Below are positions 1-9,740 of a stretch of 64,000 nucleotides of DNA, piece by piece. The translations under genes and the position numbers were made by a program. How positions within the stretch are numbered: position 1 is the first letter of the stretch; every line of letters starts with the position of its first letter. The DNA comes from Caenorhabditis remanei (lineage: Eukaryota > Nematoda > Chromadorea > Rhabditida > Rhabditidae): positions 1,249,217-1,313,216 of the forward strand of contig NC_071330.1 of assembly GCF_010183535.1 (NCBI RefSeq), in the 5' to 3' direction. Below the pieces are notes generated by a model that saw nothing but the letters and a program-made list of their open reading frames with translations, was not told the DNA's origin and did no database searches.

Positions 1-2
1 CG

Positions 3-599
3 CTTCTGAAGGAGGCACGTCTTCACCGAAAAGCCAAACGATCCAGTGATAACGACGAGATTCTGAAGGCGACCTGTGATGTGAAGGTTGGTGACGTCAT
101 CCTCGAGGTTTCTGGATACTTGTCGAAGCCAGAAGAAGTCAAAAGGAAGGCTGGCGGTGTCGCTGGAATATTTATGTATCATGGCCTTGCGATAGGCGAT
201 TCTGGAGATTCTGAAGGCGTCCTGTGCATTTCCACACGAAAAAATGGGATTTCAGCGAATGTCAGAAGATCGTGCGCGCCGAATTCCGCGTTAAAACACG
301 TTGTTGACGTTGAAAATCAACTGAAATTCATCGTCATCGCCACAGAAGAGATCGCACGTGGACACGAGATCACTCTGCCGTTTGACGCCGACTGGAGGGA
401 ATCTAGAATACCGTTGAAGTGTGCACGTCATCTGAAGAATCTTGGAGAGTGTCCGTTGAAGAAAGAGAGACGACGGGTGGCGGCGGAGAGAAGGAAAAGT
501 GATCCGGAGGAGAAGACGGGGATGAAGAGAAGACGTGGGGAGAGTGGAGCTGAGGGATCGTCGTCGTCGTCGTCGTCGGCGAAAAGATTCAAGATTAAG
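3..599 (+). CDS. SET-domain protein, copy A (MLL5/SETD5 type), 5'-partial exon
   Basis: The frame is open from the window edge. The exon ends in phase 0 at a GTAAAATT donor after 599; without splicing it stops four codons later, at 611. The product carries the C-terminal half of a SET domain: RRSCAPNS in place of the usual NHSCxPN, then TEEIARGHEITLPFD, then a C-rich post-SET-like stretch, and finally a basic Ser-rich tail with seven serines in a row. In my judgement the RRSC variant is typical of the MLL5/SETD5 branch (set-9/set-26 in C. elegans), many of which are weak or inactive methyltransferases and act as chromatin readers. The sister exon at 3077-3730 has the same phase at both ends, so both could belong to one transcript. 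The upstream part of the gene lies outside the window. Confidence 0.7.
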
Positions 600-1728
600 G
601 TAAAATTATAAGAGAAAAAGGGACATCTGGAGTCTGGAAATTCAGAAATTTTTAGCTTGAAAATGTTTTTTTCAACGAATTTCCAGACTTTTTAATCATG
701 GAGCATAGAGAAAGAGGGTTTTTGAAGCATAAAAAACGAAAAAGTGGAAAATATTGTCCGAAAATTTCAATTTTCTGATGAAAAATACAGTTTTTCAGCT
801 ATTTTGCATAAATTTCATAAATTTACAAGATTTCCGTTGAATTTTATAACGTATATCGATGTAAAATGCGATTTTTGATGAAAAATAATGAGTTTTCAAT
901 GGAAAAAGTAGAAATTTTCATTTCGGAAACGAAAATTCAGTTTTTAGAGTTTTTAAACCTGTTTTTCGACAAAAAATTAATTTTTTAAATCTGAAAATAC
1001 ATGTTTTGCCTACAAAATTTGAGTTTTTCACCGAATTTTTGTGATTTCAGTTGAAAATCAGGTTTTTGGACATCAGGACATACAAACAACACAGATAGAG
1101 GCCTGAATTTTTAGATTTTCAGCTCAATATCATCATTTTTGCGCAGTTTTTGGACATGTGGATGTTCAGACACACAGACAGAATGCTAGATAAGAATATG
1201 AGGTTTTGAAGTCGAGTCATTTTAAAACGGAGGCATTTCGAGTCTAGAATTCTGAAAATTGCTGTAAAAAACTGAAATTTCTTCCAGTTTTCAGACGTTC
1301 GGACACACAGACAGACATCTGGAATTACAGTCAGATATTGAGACATTTAGAAACTGGAACAGTTTGAAAACGAGACGTTTTGAAACCGAGACATTTTAAA
1401 ACCAGGATTTTTCATAATGGAACAATAAAATACCTGATGTTTCGATTTCCAAAATTTTTTGATTTTGTTTTCACCGGTTTCGAAACGTCCAGAATATTCA
1501 GATTTTGAAAATTTTTTCGAACATTTTTTGACCGAAAAAGCCAAAAATTCAAGAAAAATGAGTTTTTCGGGACAAAAAAAAATTGAATTTGTAAGAAAAC
1601 TGTAGTTAAGACCCCCCAGAAACCTGTATTTGAGTACAAAATTAGAAAAAATTTCTAGAAAAATCGAAAAATCACTATTTTAGATACTTAATTTTCAACA
1701 TTTTTCGAAAAGTTTGGACCCAAACATA
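600..1728. other. AT-rich noncoding stretch (intron or spacer)
   Basis: About 1.1 kb of A/T runs and TTTTTCAG-like strings between the first SET exon and the palindromic repeats. It includes copies of the dispersed GGACATNNGGACA / CACAGACAGAC motif near 1070-1100 and 1150-1320. I see no coding exon. Confidence 0.6.
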
Positions 1729-3042
1729 CTTGTCAACCGGGCCAAAACGGACCGGCGCGTAATTCGCGTCAAAATGAATATTATGAGCTGAAAAATATAC
1801 CAAAATGTAGATCTCGACGAGTTCTATGTCCGTGACTTACTACGGGCCGGATGTCTATTCGTTAATATGCCGCGGGTCAGGCTAGAATGGCTTTTTTGGC
1901 CATTTTCGCGTTTTTTGACACTTTTTCCCGGCCCGCGGCACATTAACGAATAACCATCCGGCCCGTAGTAGGTCACGGATATAGAACTCGTCGAGATCTA
2001 CATTTTGGTATATTTTTCAGCTCATAATATTCATTTTGACGCGAGTTACGAGCCGGCCCGTGTCGGCCCGTTTCGGCCCGGTTGGCAAGTATGCTTAAAA
2101 GTGGTCAGTGCTGGTGGCCGAACTTTTTTACTTTCAGTTTCTAGTCCAGCGTCTGTTTTTCGAGCGGAGAGCTCTTCTCTGCCTGTTTTATTTTTTACTT
2201 GTCAACCGGGCCGAAATGGGCCGACACGGGCCGGCGCGTAATTCGCGTCAAAATGAATATTATGAGCTGAAAAATATACCAAAATGTAGATCTCGACGAG
2301 TTCTATGTCCGTGACTTACTACGGGCCGGATGTCTATTCGTTAATATGCCGCGGGTCAGGCTAGAATGGCTTTTTTGGCCATTTTCGCGTTTTTTGACAC
2401 TTTTTCCCGGCCCGCGGCACATTAACGAATAACCATCCGGCCCGTAGTAGGTCACGGATATAGAACTCGTCGAGATCTACATTTTGGTATATTTTTCAGC
2501 TCATAATATTCATTTTGACGCGAGTTACGAGCCGGCCCGTGTCGGCCCGTTTCGGCCCGGTTGGCAAGTATGCTTAAAAGTGGTCAGTGCTGGTGGCCGA
2601 ACTTTTTTACTTTCAGTTTCTAGTCCAGCGTCTGTTTTTCGAGCGGAGAGCTCTTCTCTGCCTGTTTTATTTTTTACTTGTCAACCGGGCCGAAATGGGC
2701 CGACACGGGCCGGCGCGTAATTCGCGTCAAAATGAATATTATGAGCTGAAAAATATACCAAAATGTAGATCTCGACGAGTTCTATGCCCGTGACCTACTA
2801 CGGGCCGGATGGCTATTCGTTAATGTGCCGCGGGCCGAGAAAAAGTACCGAAAATGGCCAAAAAAGCCATTCTAGCCCGGCCCGCGGCACATTAACGAAT
2901 AGCCATCCGGCCCGTAGTAGGTCACAGACATAGAACTCGTTGAGATCTACATTTTGGTATATTTTTCAGCTCATAACATTGAGTTTGACGCGAGTTACGC
3001 GCCGGTCCGTGTCGGCCCGTTTCGGCCCGGTTGGCAAGTTTG
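1729..3042. repeat. Three tandem copies of a palindromic MITE-like element
   Basis: Three units (about 1729-2092, 2197-2571, 2676-3040) each start ACTTGTCAACCGGGCC and end in its inverted form GGCCCGGTTGGCAAGT. Each arm holds AAATGTAGATCTCGACGAG, an ACGGGCCGGAT block and CGTTAATRTGCCGCGGG. The second and third units, with a shared spacer of about 105 bp, repeat at a period of 479 bp with almost no differences, so the array arose by recent tandem duplication. Diverged relatives occur near 16160-16340, 32330-32420, 42210-42470 and 49200-49450. Nothing inside looks like a transposase. Confidence 0.85.
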
Positions 3043-3076
3043 GACCCAAAAATACATTAAAATACCAAATTTCCAG

Positions 3077-5687
3077 GCAATGCCAATCCGCCACTCGACT
3101 CCTCACCCATCAATTCTCCCACCATCTCTTGAACAAGAAGATCAGATTCAACAGAATCAATACTCGCCGAAAGTCGTCAAAATTCTGCGTACAATCCCTC
3201 CATTCCACTTGGAATCCCCATATCTCAATGCATCCGGTTACTCTCAAAAGGCTCGATCGGATTCTGATGAGATTCTGAAGACGTCGTGTCCAGTGTCTCC
3301 AAGAAAAGTTATCATGGAGATGACAGGATTCATATCAACACCGAGTGAAGTGGAACGAGGCGAGGGAGTATTCGTTTATGATGGATTAATGAAAGAAGGA
3401 ATCGATAAGAATTCACCGGATTCTCTGCTCTGTATCGACACGAAACGCGGTGGAAACGAGGCGAAACTCATACGAAGATCGTGTGCTCCGAATTCGATAT
3501 TGAAGCATGTCGTTGGAACTGAAAGTATCGAGATTCTAGTCGTCGCTTCTGAACAGATGGATGAGGGAACTGAGGTTAAGCTGCCATTTGACGTGGATTT
3601 TGTGGAGAGAGGCGAACCGTTGAAGTGTGTGGAGCATGAGAAGAATATGAGCGAGTGTCCGATGGAGATGAGAAGAATTTCGGGAAGAAAACGAGGCGGA
3701 CAGGATATGAGAATGGATTTTGAGAATGAGGTATATTTGCAGTCCAGAGTTGCGCGGAATTCCGACTTCCGTTTTGAAAATTTTACTTCCGACTTCCGGC
3801 TTCCGACTTCCGTTTTGAAAATTTTACTTCCGACTTCCGGGCATTTTTCCACTTCCGGCTTCCGACTTCCGTTTTGAAAATTTTACTTCCGACTTCCGGG
3901 CATTTTTCCACTTCCGACTTCCGGCTTCCGTTTTGAAAATTTTACTTCCGACTTCCGGGCATTTTTCCACTTCCGACTTCCGGCTTCCGACTTCTGTTTT
4001 GAAAATTTTACTTCCGACTTCCGACTTCCGTTTTTGTGTTTTTACTTCCGACTTCCGTCATTCCATCGGTGGAATTTAGGAAAAGTAAATTTCGCAGAAA
4101 TACAGGGAAAAATTGTCTGAAAGGACAGAAAATAGACTTTTCTTCAGCTAAAAACTAATTTCCACTAATTTTCGCGACTTTATGACTTAAACCACTTCCG
4201 CCTTCCGACTTCCCACTTCCGGGCATTTTTCACTTCCGACTTCCGTCTTCCGTTTTCAAAATTTCACTTCCGAATTCCGTTTTCAAAATTTTACTTCCGA
4301 CTTCCGTTTTAGAAAAAATCACTTCCGCGCAAATCAACTCTGATTTGCAGTCTATCCCTCTTACAACTGCGCTCCACCGCAAACGAGAGAGTATCGGCGG
4401 GGAGAGACGCAGAGTTATTTCTCGCGCCGACACAGATTTTTACAGTTTTTGACCCTATTTTTTGAAAAACAGCGAATATAGGGTCAAAAAGTGTGAAAAT
4501 CTGTGTTGCCGCGAAAAAAAGCCCTGCGTCTATCGCCGATACTCTCTCGTTTGCGGTGGAGCGCGGTTGTAAGAGGGATGGACTGGTAATAGTGAAAGGG
4601 AGAGGCTGAAAATTGGAGTTTTCAGATTCTGAATTCCAATTTTAAGACTGTGCATTCTGAGACCTGAATTTTAAGTTCCAGATTATGAATTCAGATTTCT
4701 AGATTTGAATTTTTTAAATTATTGATTCAGAAACTCAGATTCGGAAATCCGGATTCTGAATTGGCAGAGTCAGATTTTCGGATTCAGAAACCTGTGTTCC
4801 AGATTTTGAATTCTAGATTTTGAATTTAAAATTTAGGATTTTATATTTTGGGATTTTGATTTTGAATCCGGGTTCTGACTTCTGAATTTAGAATTCTGAG
4901 TTCTAGATTCTGGATTCTGGACTTCAAATACTGGATTCAGAGGTTCTGAATTCAGAAACCCAGATCCCAGATTTTGAATTCCGCAGTCTGGATGCAGAAA
5001 TCTAAATTCTGGATTATGCGTTTTGAATTCTAGTTTCTAGATTCAGATTATGATTGCTGGAATCTTGAATTCTGATTTTTGGAACCTGAATTCTCGGATT
5101 CCGAACTTTAATTTTTGGTATTGAATGCAAAATCCCGGAACTTGGGTTCCCGGTTTTGGAATCTACATTCTGGATCTTGAATTCAATTTTTTCGAATTCA
5201 ATATCCTCGATCCTCGAAAAAAGTTTTTTTTTCGAAAAGTTTAAACCGATAAAATCGAAAAAAGAAAGTCAAGAAAACTGTCTGAAAAAATGAGCATTTC
5301 GGAGTCAAAAACCTTTGAATTTGTATGAAAACTATAAGTATTTCGAAAAATAACCATTTTGTTACTTAATTTGTGAAAATTTCAGCAGAAATTTCCAAAA
5401 TTTTTTAAACTTTTTTTTTTCGAAAGCTATCCCAAAACTTTTCCAGATCTCCCCTGTTCCACGTGTCAATTCCTCTCCACTTTTCTCGACTCCTCTCCAG
5501 AATCCCATTCCACCTCCAATCACAAATCCATGGAATCAATTGAACCTGTTGAGTCGCATAAACTCAGTTTTTGGATCCACAGGTAGCTAGAAAATGGGGG
5601 CGGAGCTTCCAAAATTTCAATTTTTAAGTTTCAGAGCCATCAGACCCCACAATTCAACCGCCACGCCACGAATCTCCACATCTCTAA
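3077..5687 (+). CDS. SET-domain protein, copy B (MLL5/SETD5 type)
   Basis: Exons 3077-3730, 5447-5582 and 5635-5687 join in frame. The first exon follows TTTCCAG and has an ATG three bases in (3080), so it could be a trans-spliced first exon or an internal exon continuing from copy A. The protein has a Pro/Gln-rich N-terminal stretch, then a SET domain with RRSCAPNS, EGTEVKLPFDVDF and a Cys-containing post-SET tail. It ends in a Pro-rich tail (VPRVNSSPLFSTP...ESPHL). The family is the MLL5/SETD5-like one, a chromatin regulator in the nucleus. Intron 3731-5446 is filled with three kinds of repeat. The proline-rich last exons exist only once in this window, so copy A must either use them too or stop at 611. 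Confidence 0.75.
3750..4330. repeat. CTTCCGACTTCCG minisatellite
   Basis: Irregular tandem array of ACTTCCGACTTCCG blocks alternating with TTTTGAAAATTTT and GGGCATTTTTCCA. Its left end is AGTTGCGCGGAATTCCG. The same sequence, with the same AGTTGCGCGGAA end, occurs at 17834-17935 (reverse orientation), and a diverged copy lies at 31165-31230. It sits in the large intron of SET copy B. Confidence 0.85.
4345..4590. repeat. Palindromic element with CTCCACCGCAAACGAGAGAG arms
   Basis: Left arm TTACAACTGCGCTCCACCGC followed by AAACGAGAGAGTATCGGCG is mirrored by CGCCGATACTCTCTCGTTT and GCGGTGGAGCGCGGTTGTAA on the right. The centre holds a second inverted pair around GACCCTATTTTT / GAATATAGGGTC. The whole stretch could fold into a hairpin with arms of roughly 100 bases. 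It is noncoding and probably a MITE. Confidence 0.75.
4605..5200. repeat. Degenerate GATTCTGAATTC-type repeat
   Basis: Short, imperfect repetition of AGATTCTGAATTC-like words (GATTCTGGATTC, GATTTTGAATTC and so on) over about 600 bp. Similar degenerate tracts lie at 50590-51060 and 54870-55260. No frame is open across it. Confidence 0.6.
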
Positions 5688-6203
5688 ATCTGTTAAATTT
5701 TTGTTTTTTTTTCTGCATTTTTCTCTTTCTCATGATACCATTTTACTTGACTGTTTCTTTGTTTCCCGCGCCCGGTTGAAAAAGCTAAAATAGCTTATGT
5801 CCTGTGAATTTTGTTGTAAACACGCTCCATTGACACTGTGCTCAATGGAGCGCATTTTCCTCGTAATATAAAGACGGTTAGGAAAAAAACCCGTTTATTG
5901 GGACTGAAAAACGATTTTAATAGGTGAGATGACCGGTACGGATGATCCATTGAGTAGCGGTCTGGAAATTTTAGTTTCATTAATTTTTTTCCCCCATAAC
6001 ACGAAAACTCACTCCATTCCCATAACAAGCGAATTCCAAAACGATATCCATCGATTTTCGATGACGGGTCTGGAAGCGGCAATAGGGAATGGGCGTGGCG
6101 AAGGTTTTTCTGAAAAAAAGTTGAAAATTGAGAAAGAATGCTGCTGCCACCGGGGGGAAAGCGCGCGCTTATCTACGCCCTCCACTCCCTTGTTCTTTCG
6201 ACC
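5688..6203. other. Spacer between SET gene and tRNA-Pro; possible F-box exon on minus strand
   Basis: This holds the 3' UTR of the SET gene and an inverted pair of CGCTCCATTGA motifs (5822-5856). On the minus strand there is a strong acceptor (CAACTTTTTTTCAG, about 6114-6127) followed by roughly 48 open codons, which would continue the F-box gene in frame if its exon 6 uses the GTAAGT donor. The last 45 bases before the tRNA resemble the leader of the second tRNA-Pro at 28057. Confidence 0.4.
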
Positions 6204-6275
6204 GGCCGAATGGTCTAGTGGTATGATTCTCGCTTTGGGTGCGAGAGGTCCCGGGTTCAATCCCCGGTTCGGCCC
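6204..6275 (+). tRNA. tRNA-Pro (TGG)
   Basis: 72-nt cloverleaf. Acceptor GGCCGAA pairs with TTCGGCC; the D-arm is around TGGTCTAGTGGTATGA; anticodon stem CTCGC/GCGAG encloses the loop TTTGGGT, giving anticodon TGG; the T-arm is GGTTCAATCC. No intron and no encoded CCA. It is identical to the copy at 28057. T-runs right after the gene can end Pol III transcription. Confidence 0.97.
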
Positions 6276-6314
6276 AATATTTTTATAATTTTTTTTCTTT
6301 TTTGAATGGTTAAC

Positions 6315-9176
6315 TTACGGAAGAAATTGATGAACAGCAACTCTAAAGTCATCAATCGTGACTGTCGAGTTAAAGGAGATCCCTTTGATGAGCCATGGCT
6401 TCGGAGAGAAATGCCAGTTCTCGATGAAGCAGCACATATCGACTGCTGAAATCATACTGACAATTTGAGAGACCTCGGCGTAGGCTGAGAAGTCGAGACG
6501 GGCGACGGATGAGTTGGAAAGTGTCTTCAGAATATCTCCGGTTATTGGGGATGACGTCATTTGATCGAATTCCATACGGTGGCGGGGGTCCAGACGGAAT
6601 TGGAGACTCGCCAGGTTCTTGGTGGGGAGCTTCAGAAAGTTCGGGTCGAACGTCGTCATATTCTCGAGGATGAGATTCTGAAGGCCTTCGAGATTGGAGA
6701 GCTTCAAGAGAGACTTCTGACCGAGTTGCCATGAGAAGAGAGGGTTTTTCGAGCAGAGGAGAAGGGATCTGGAAGTGAAGAGAGGGTTGAGAGAGGTGTA
6801 TCTTTTGGTAGGAGATAGATAGAGAAAAGTTGTTAACTAAGAAAATGTAGAGCGTGAAATTTCACACATTTTATTAATTGACAACTTTTTGATAGCATTT
6901 TTCGTTCTTGAGATACAAGGGCTTGAAGTTGGGAGGGAGAGCGCAGACAATGAGACACTCTAACTTCTCTGCGTCTCACGGCTTCAGTGTTAAGAGATAT
7001 CAAAAAGCTGACAACAACAAAACTGTGTGAAATTTTATGTAGATCATTTTATTAGTTAACAACGTTTTATGATTCTCACTAGATTTTGAGATATAAACGA
7101 TTTAAAGTAACTAGTTGAAGTCAGTGCCTAGAAAAGTGGGCAAATTTTGAGCATCTTTATCTCCCCAGCTATTTGAGCTACTAAAATTTAACTTTTATGA
7201 ATATGTACAAAATGACATGTAGATCATTTTGTTAGTTAAAAACATTTTTGTAGCACTGCTGCTTAGAGAGAAGAAGACGCAGAGAGACTAGAGTGCCTCG
7301 TTGTCTGCGTCCTCCTTCTCAACTTCAAGCGATTGTATCTCCAGAACGGGCGGTGTTTTCAAAATTTTGTTAATTAATAAAATGTGCAGAATTTTATGTT
7401 CTACATTTTTGCAGTTAACAACTTTTTGATAGCATTACCAGTTCTTGAGATGCAAGCGCTTAAGGTTGGGAGAGAGAGCGCAGACAACGAGACTGTCCAG
7501 CTTCTCTGCGTCTTCATTTCCAGCCTCCATAACTTAAAAACGGGCGGTGTTATCAAAAAGTGGTCAACTAACAAAATATGTAAAATGTTACGCTCTACAT
7601 TTTTGTAGTTGGCAACTTTTTGGTAGCTCCGCTCATTCTTGAGATATGCGTTGTCAAAGTTAAACCTTCAAACTGCGAGATGAGAAACGCAGACAACCAG
7701 ACGCTCTATCTTCTCTGCGTCTCTCTACTCCAAACTCACTTGATCTCCACTCGACAACACTTTTCCTCCAAAAACTTCAACGAATCCGCAAAGAAGTCGT
7801 CCTCAATCCGTATCGACTCTGGTTTGCACTGCTTGCGGACTTGGATACGGATCGCTTGGAGGTTCATGTAGGATAAGAGCTGAAATTGTTATGTTTGTCT
7901 GTGTGTCTGTGTGTCCGAATGTCCCCTTACCGTCTGTGCAGTGGTCGGGGAGACTGTGATGTCATGTCCATTTCCAGCTCGTTCGAATTGAGCTTGCATC
8001 GTGGAATCATTGAAATGAGATACGTGGAGCTCCTTGTATCGTGTATCGTTTCCTCGGAGACATAGACGACGTTTTTGAGTGAATTCTGAAGAGTTATCCG
8101 TAGAGCGCATTTGCTTTCTCCTTGATTTATTTGACCTACCTGGCCCCCGACGATCAAAAAGTGTGAAACTGTAGGTGATAATCGGATCAGTGCCATCCTC
8201 TCGATACTTCGTGAGTGGACGGTTGTCAACGATGTTCACGTGGCAGTGGGCGTCGAATCTGGAAAATCAGAATTGTAGAAAATGTTTTGATCTACGTTTT
8301 TGTAGTTGACCACTTTTTGATAGCTCTTGAGGATAGAGAGATATAAAAGGGGAAACTCTACGAACTTCTATCGTTTATATCTGAAGGATGGGTGATGTTA
8401 TGAAAAAGTTGCTAACAAACAAAATGTGTAAAATTTTATGATCTACATTTTTGTAGTTGACAACTTTTTGATAGCGCCGCCCGTTCTTGAGATATAAACG
8501 TTAGAAGCTAAAGAGAGAGAGAGAGAGAGAGAGAGAGGACGCAGACAACGATACATTCTCACTTCTCTGCGTCTCTCGTATAATCACTCACAATCTGACA
8601 GTTTTCAAATTGTTGTGCACCAAGCTTCTGAAGCGAGTATTCACATGGGCGACACCGAAGAAGATGTCATGACGTGGCAAGCGGCGGAATACCTGGAAAG
8701 AAAGAGATACATTAGTCTTGAGGAATTACAGTACCCCCATAACTTCAAGGAAGCGTTGCGACGGTAACCCACAGTATATGGATTGTAACTACAGTACCCT
8801 AACTACCGTAGCCTCACATCGGCTACAGTATACTAGAATAACTACAGTAATCCAGTTGCAATATGATGTACAATACTACCGTACTTTATATCTACAGTAC
8901 TCCTAGACATCTGAACGTACAGTATACCCTAAGGTACCAACAGTATACCCTAAGGTACCTACAGTATACCATAATGTACCTACAGTATACCCTAAGGTAC
9001 CTACAGTATACCATAATGTACCTACAGTACACCCTAAGGTAGCTACAGTATACCCTATGGTAACTACAGTATACCCTATGGTAGCTACAGTACCCTTCCT
9101 AACCTACAGTACCCCCCTACTGTACCTGCAACAGAATTTCATTCGGAAGATGAACCAATTCCGGCTCCGCTATCAT
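6315..9176 (-). CDS. F-box protein with leucine-rich C-terminal half
   Basis: Six minus-strand exons join in frame: 9126-9176, 8592-8692, 8140-8258, 7931-8085, 7740-7879, 6315-6768 (339 aa). The first two exons make a textbook F-box, LPNEILLQ|VFRRLPRHDIFF followed by VNTRFRSLV, at residues 10-45. This is the Skp1-binding part of an SCF ubiquitin ligase. The rest has leucine-rich segments such as LSNLEGLQNLILENM that may form the substrate-binding surface; I cannot name the ortholog. The start ATG follows a TTTTTCCAG acceptor about 30 bases upstream, which fits trans-splicing. The stop TAA at 6315 lies inside a perfect GTAAGT donor, so the gene may instead continue to a further exon near 6113-6010, with tRNA-Pro antisense in that intron. 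The introns are full of hairpin repeats. Confidence 0.85.
6830..8590. repeat. Hairpin repeat family in F-box introns
   Basis: Repeated modules built from AGTTGACAACTTTTTGATAGC, a CCCGTTCTTGAGATA block and a core near GCAGACAACGAGACACTCTA / CTTCTCTGCGTCTC. Cores are visible near 6940, 7268, 7478, 7690 and 8537, in both orientations. Each module is an imperfect inverted repeat. They lie only in introns here, flanking exons 3-5 of the F-box gene. Confidence 0.85.
8905..9115. repeat. CTACAGTATACCCTAAGGTAC minisatellite
   Basis: About ten tandem copies of a ~20-bp unit, ACAGTATACCCTAAGGTACC, with ATAATG, AAGGTA and TATGGT variants. It lies in intron 1 of the F-box gene and is preceded by more degenerate CTACAGTA words from about 8730. 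Confidence 0.9.
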
Positions 9177-9740
9177 TTTGGCATCATTTGGAGACGGTTT
9201 TTCTGGAAAAATAAAAATTGTAATTCGAAAACGAAAAAAAAGAGGAAAAGGGAGAATGACTCATGATTAGCACCAATTTACATATAGAAATTTCTGGAAA
9301 ATAGAGAAAAAAAGAGAAGAAAAAAAAGAAAAAGTAGTGAAATGGAATATCAAATTTCAATGGGGGGCTCTTTGTCATGGCCTAACTTTTTCGGGGGTAG
9401 GGATTCTAGGCCACGGATAGAAGAAAAGATTCAGAATCCAGAATCCCTACTTCTGAAAAAAAGAGAAAAAAAAAAACAAAATTGAAAAAAACAGCTGGTT
9501 TTTTTCTATTTCTACTGCATAACAAATCTTGTTTTCATTTTTTTTTCTTCTTTTTTTCAGACTAAACCTCATGAACCCCCCAATGAAAAATGAGAAGGAA
9601 TTGAGAAATAGAGAAAAAAGAAGGAGAAAAAAAAGAATAACAAACAGAATTTCAGCGTGTTGTGGGGCTTGATGAGAAAATGAAAAACGCGCCCCCGACA
9701 CCCCAGACTTTCTAATTTTGAAGTTTTGCATATAGTCTCA
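9177..9740. other. 5' flank of F-box gene
   Basis: Low-complexity A/G- and T-rich DNA upstream of the F-box start, with the likely trans-splice acceptor TTTTTCCAG (minus) near 9205. It also holds GGCCTA words (9380-9412) like those in the myosin intron, and CGCGCCCCCGACACCCCAGA (9690). No coding sequence seen. Confidence 0.5.

Noticed and set aside
2005..2793. Repeated 78- and 68-codon frames at 2005-2314 and 2484-2793
   Set aside because: They are identical because they lie in the tandem palindromic element, start from non-ATG or arbitrary sites, and have no family similarity.
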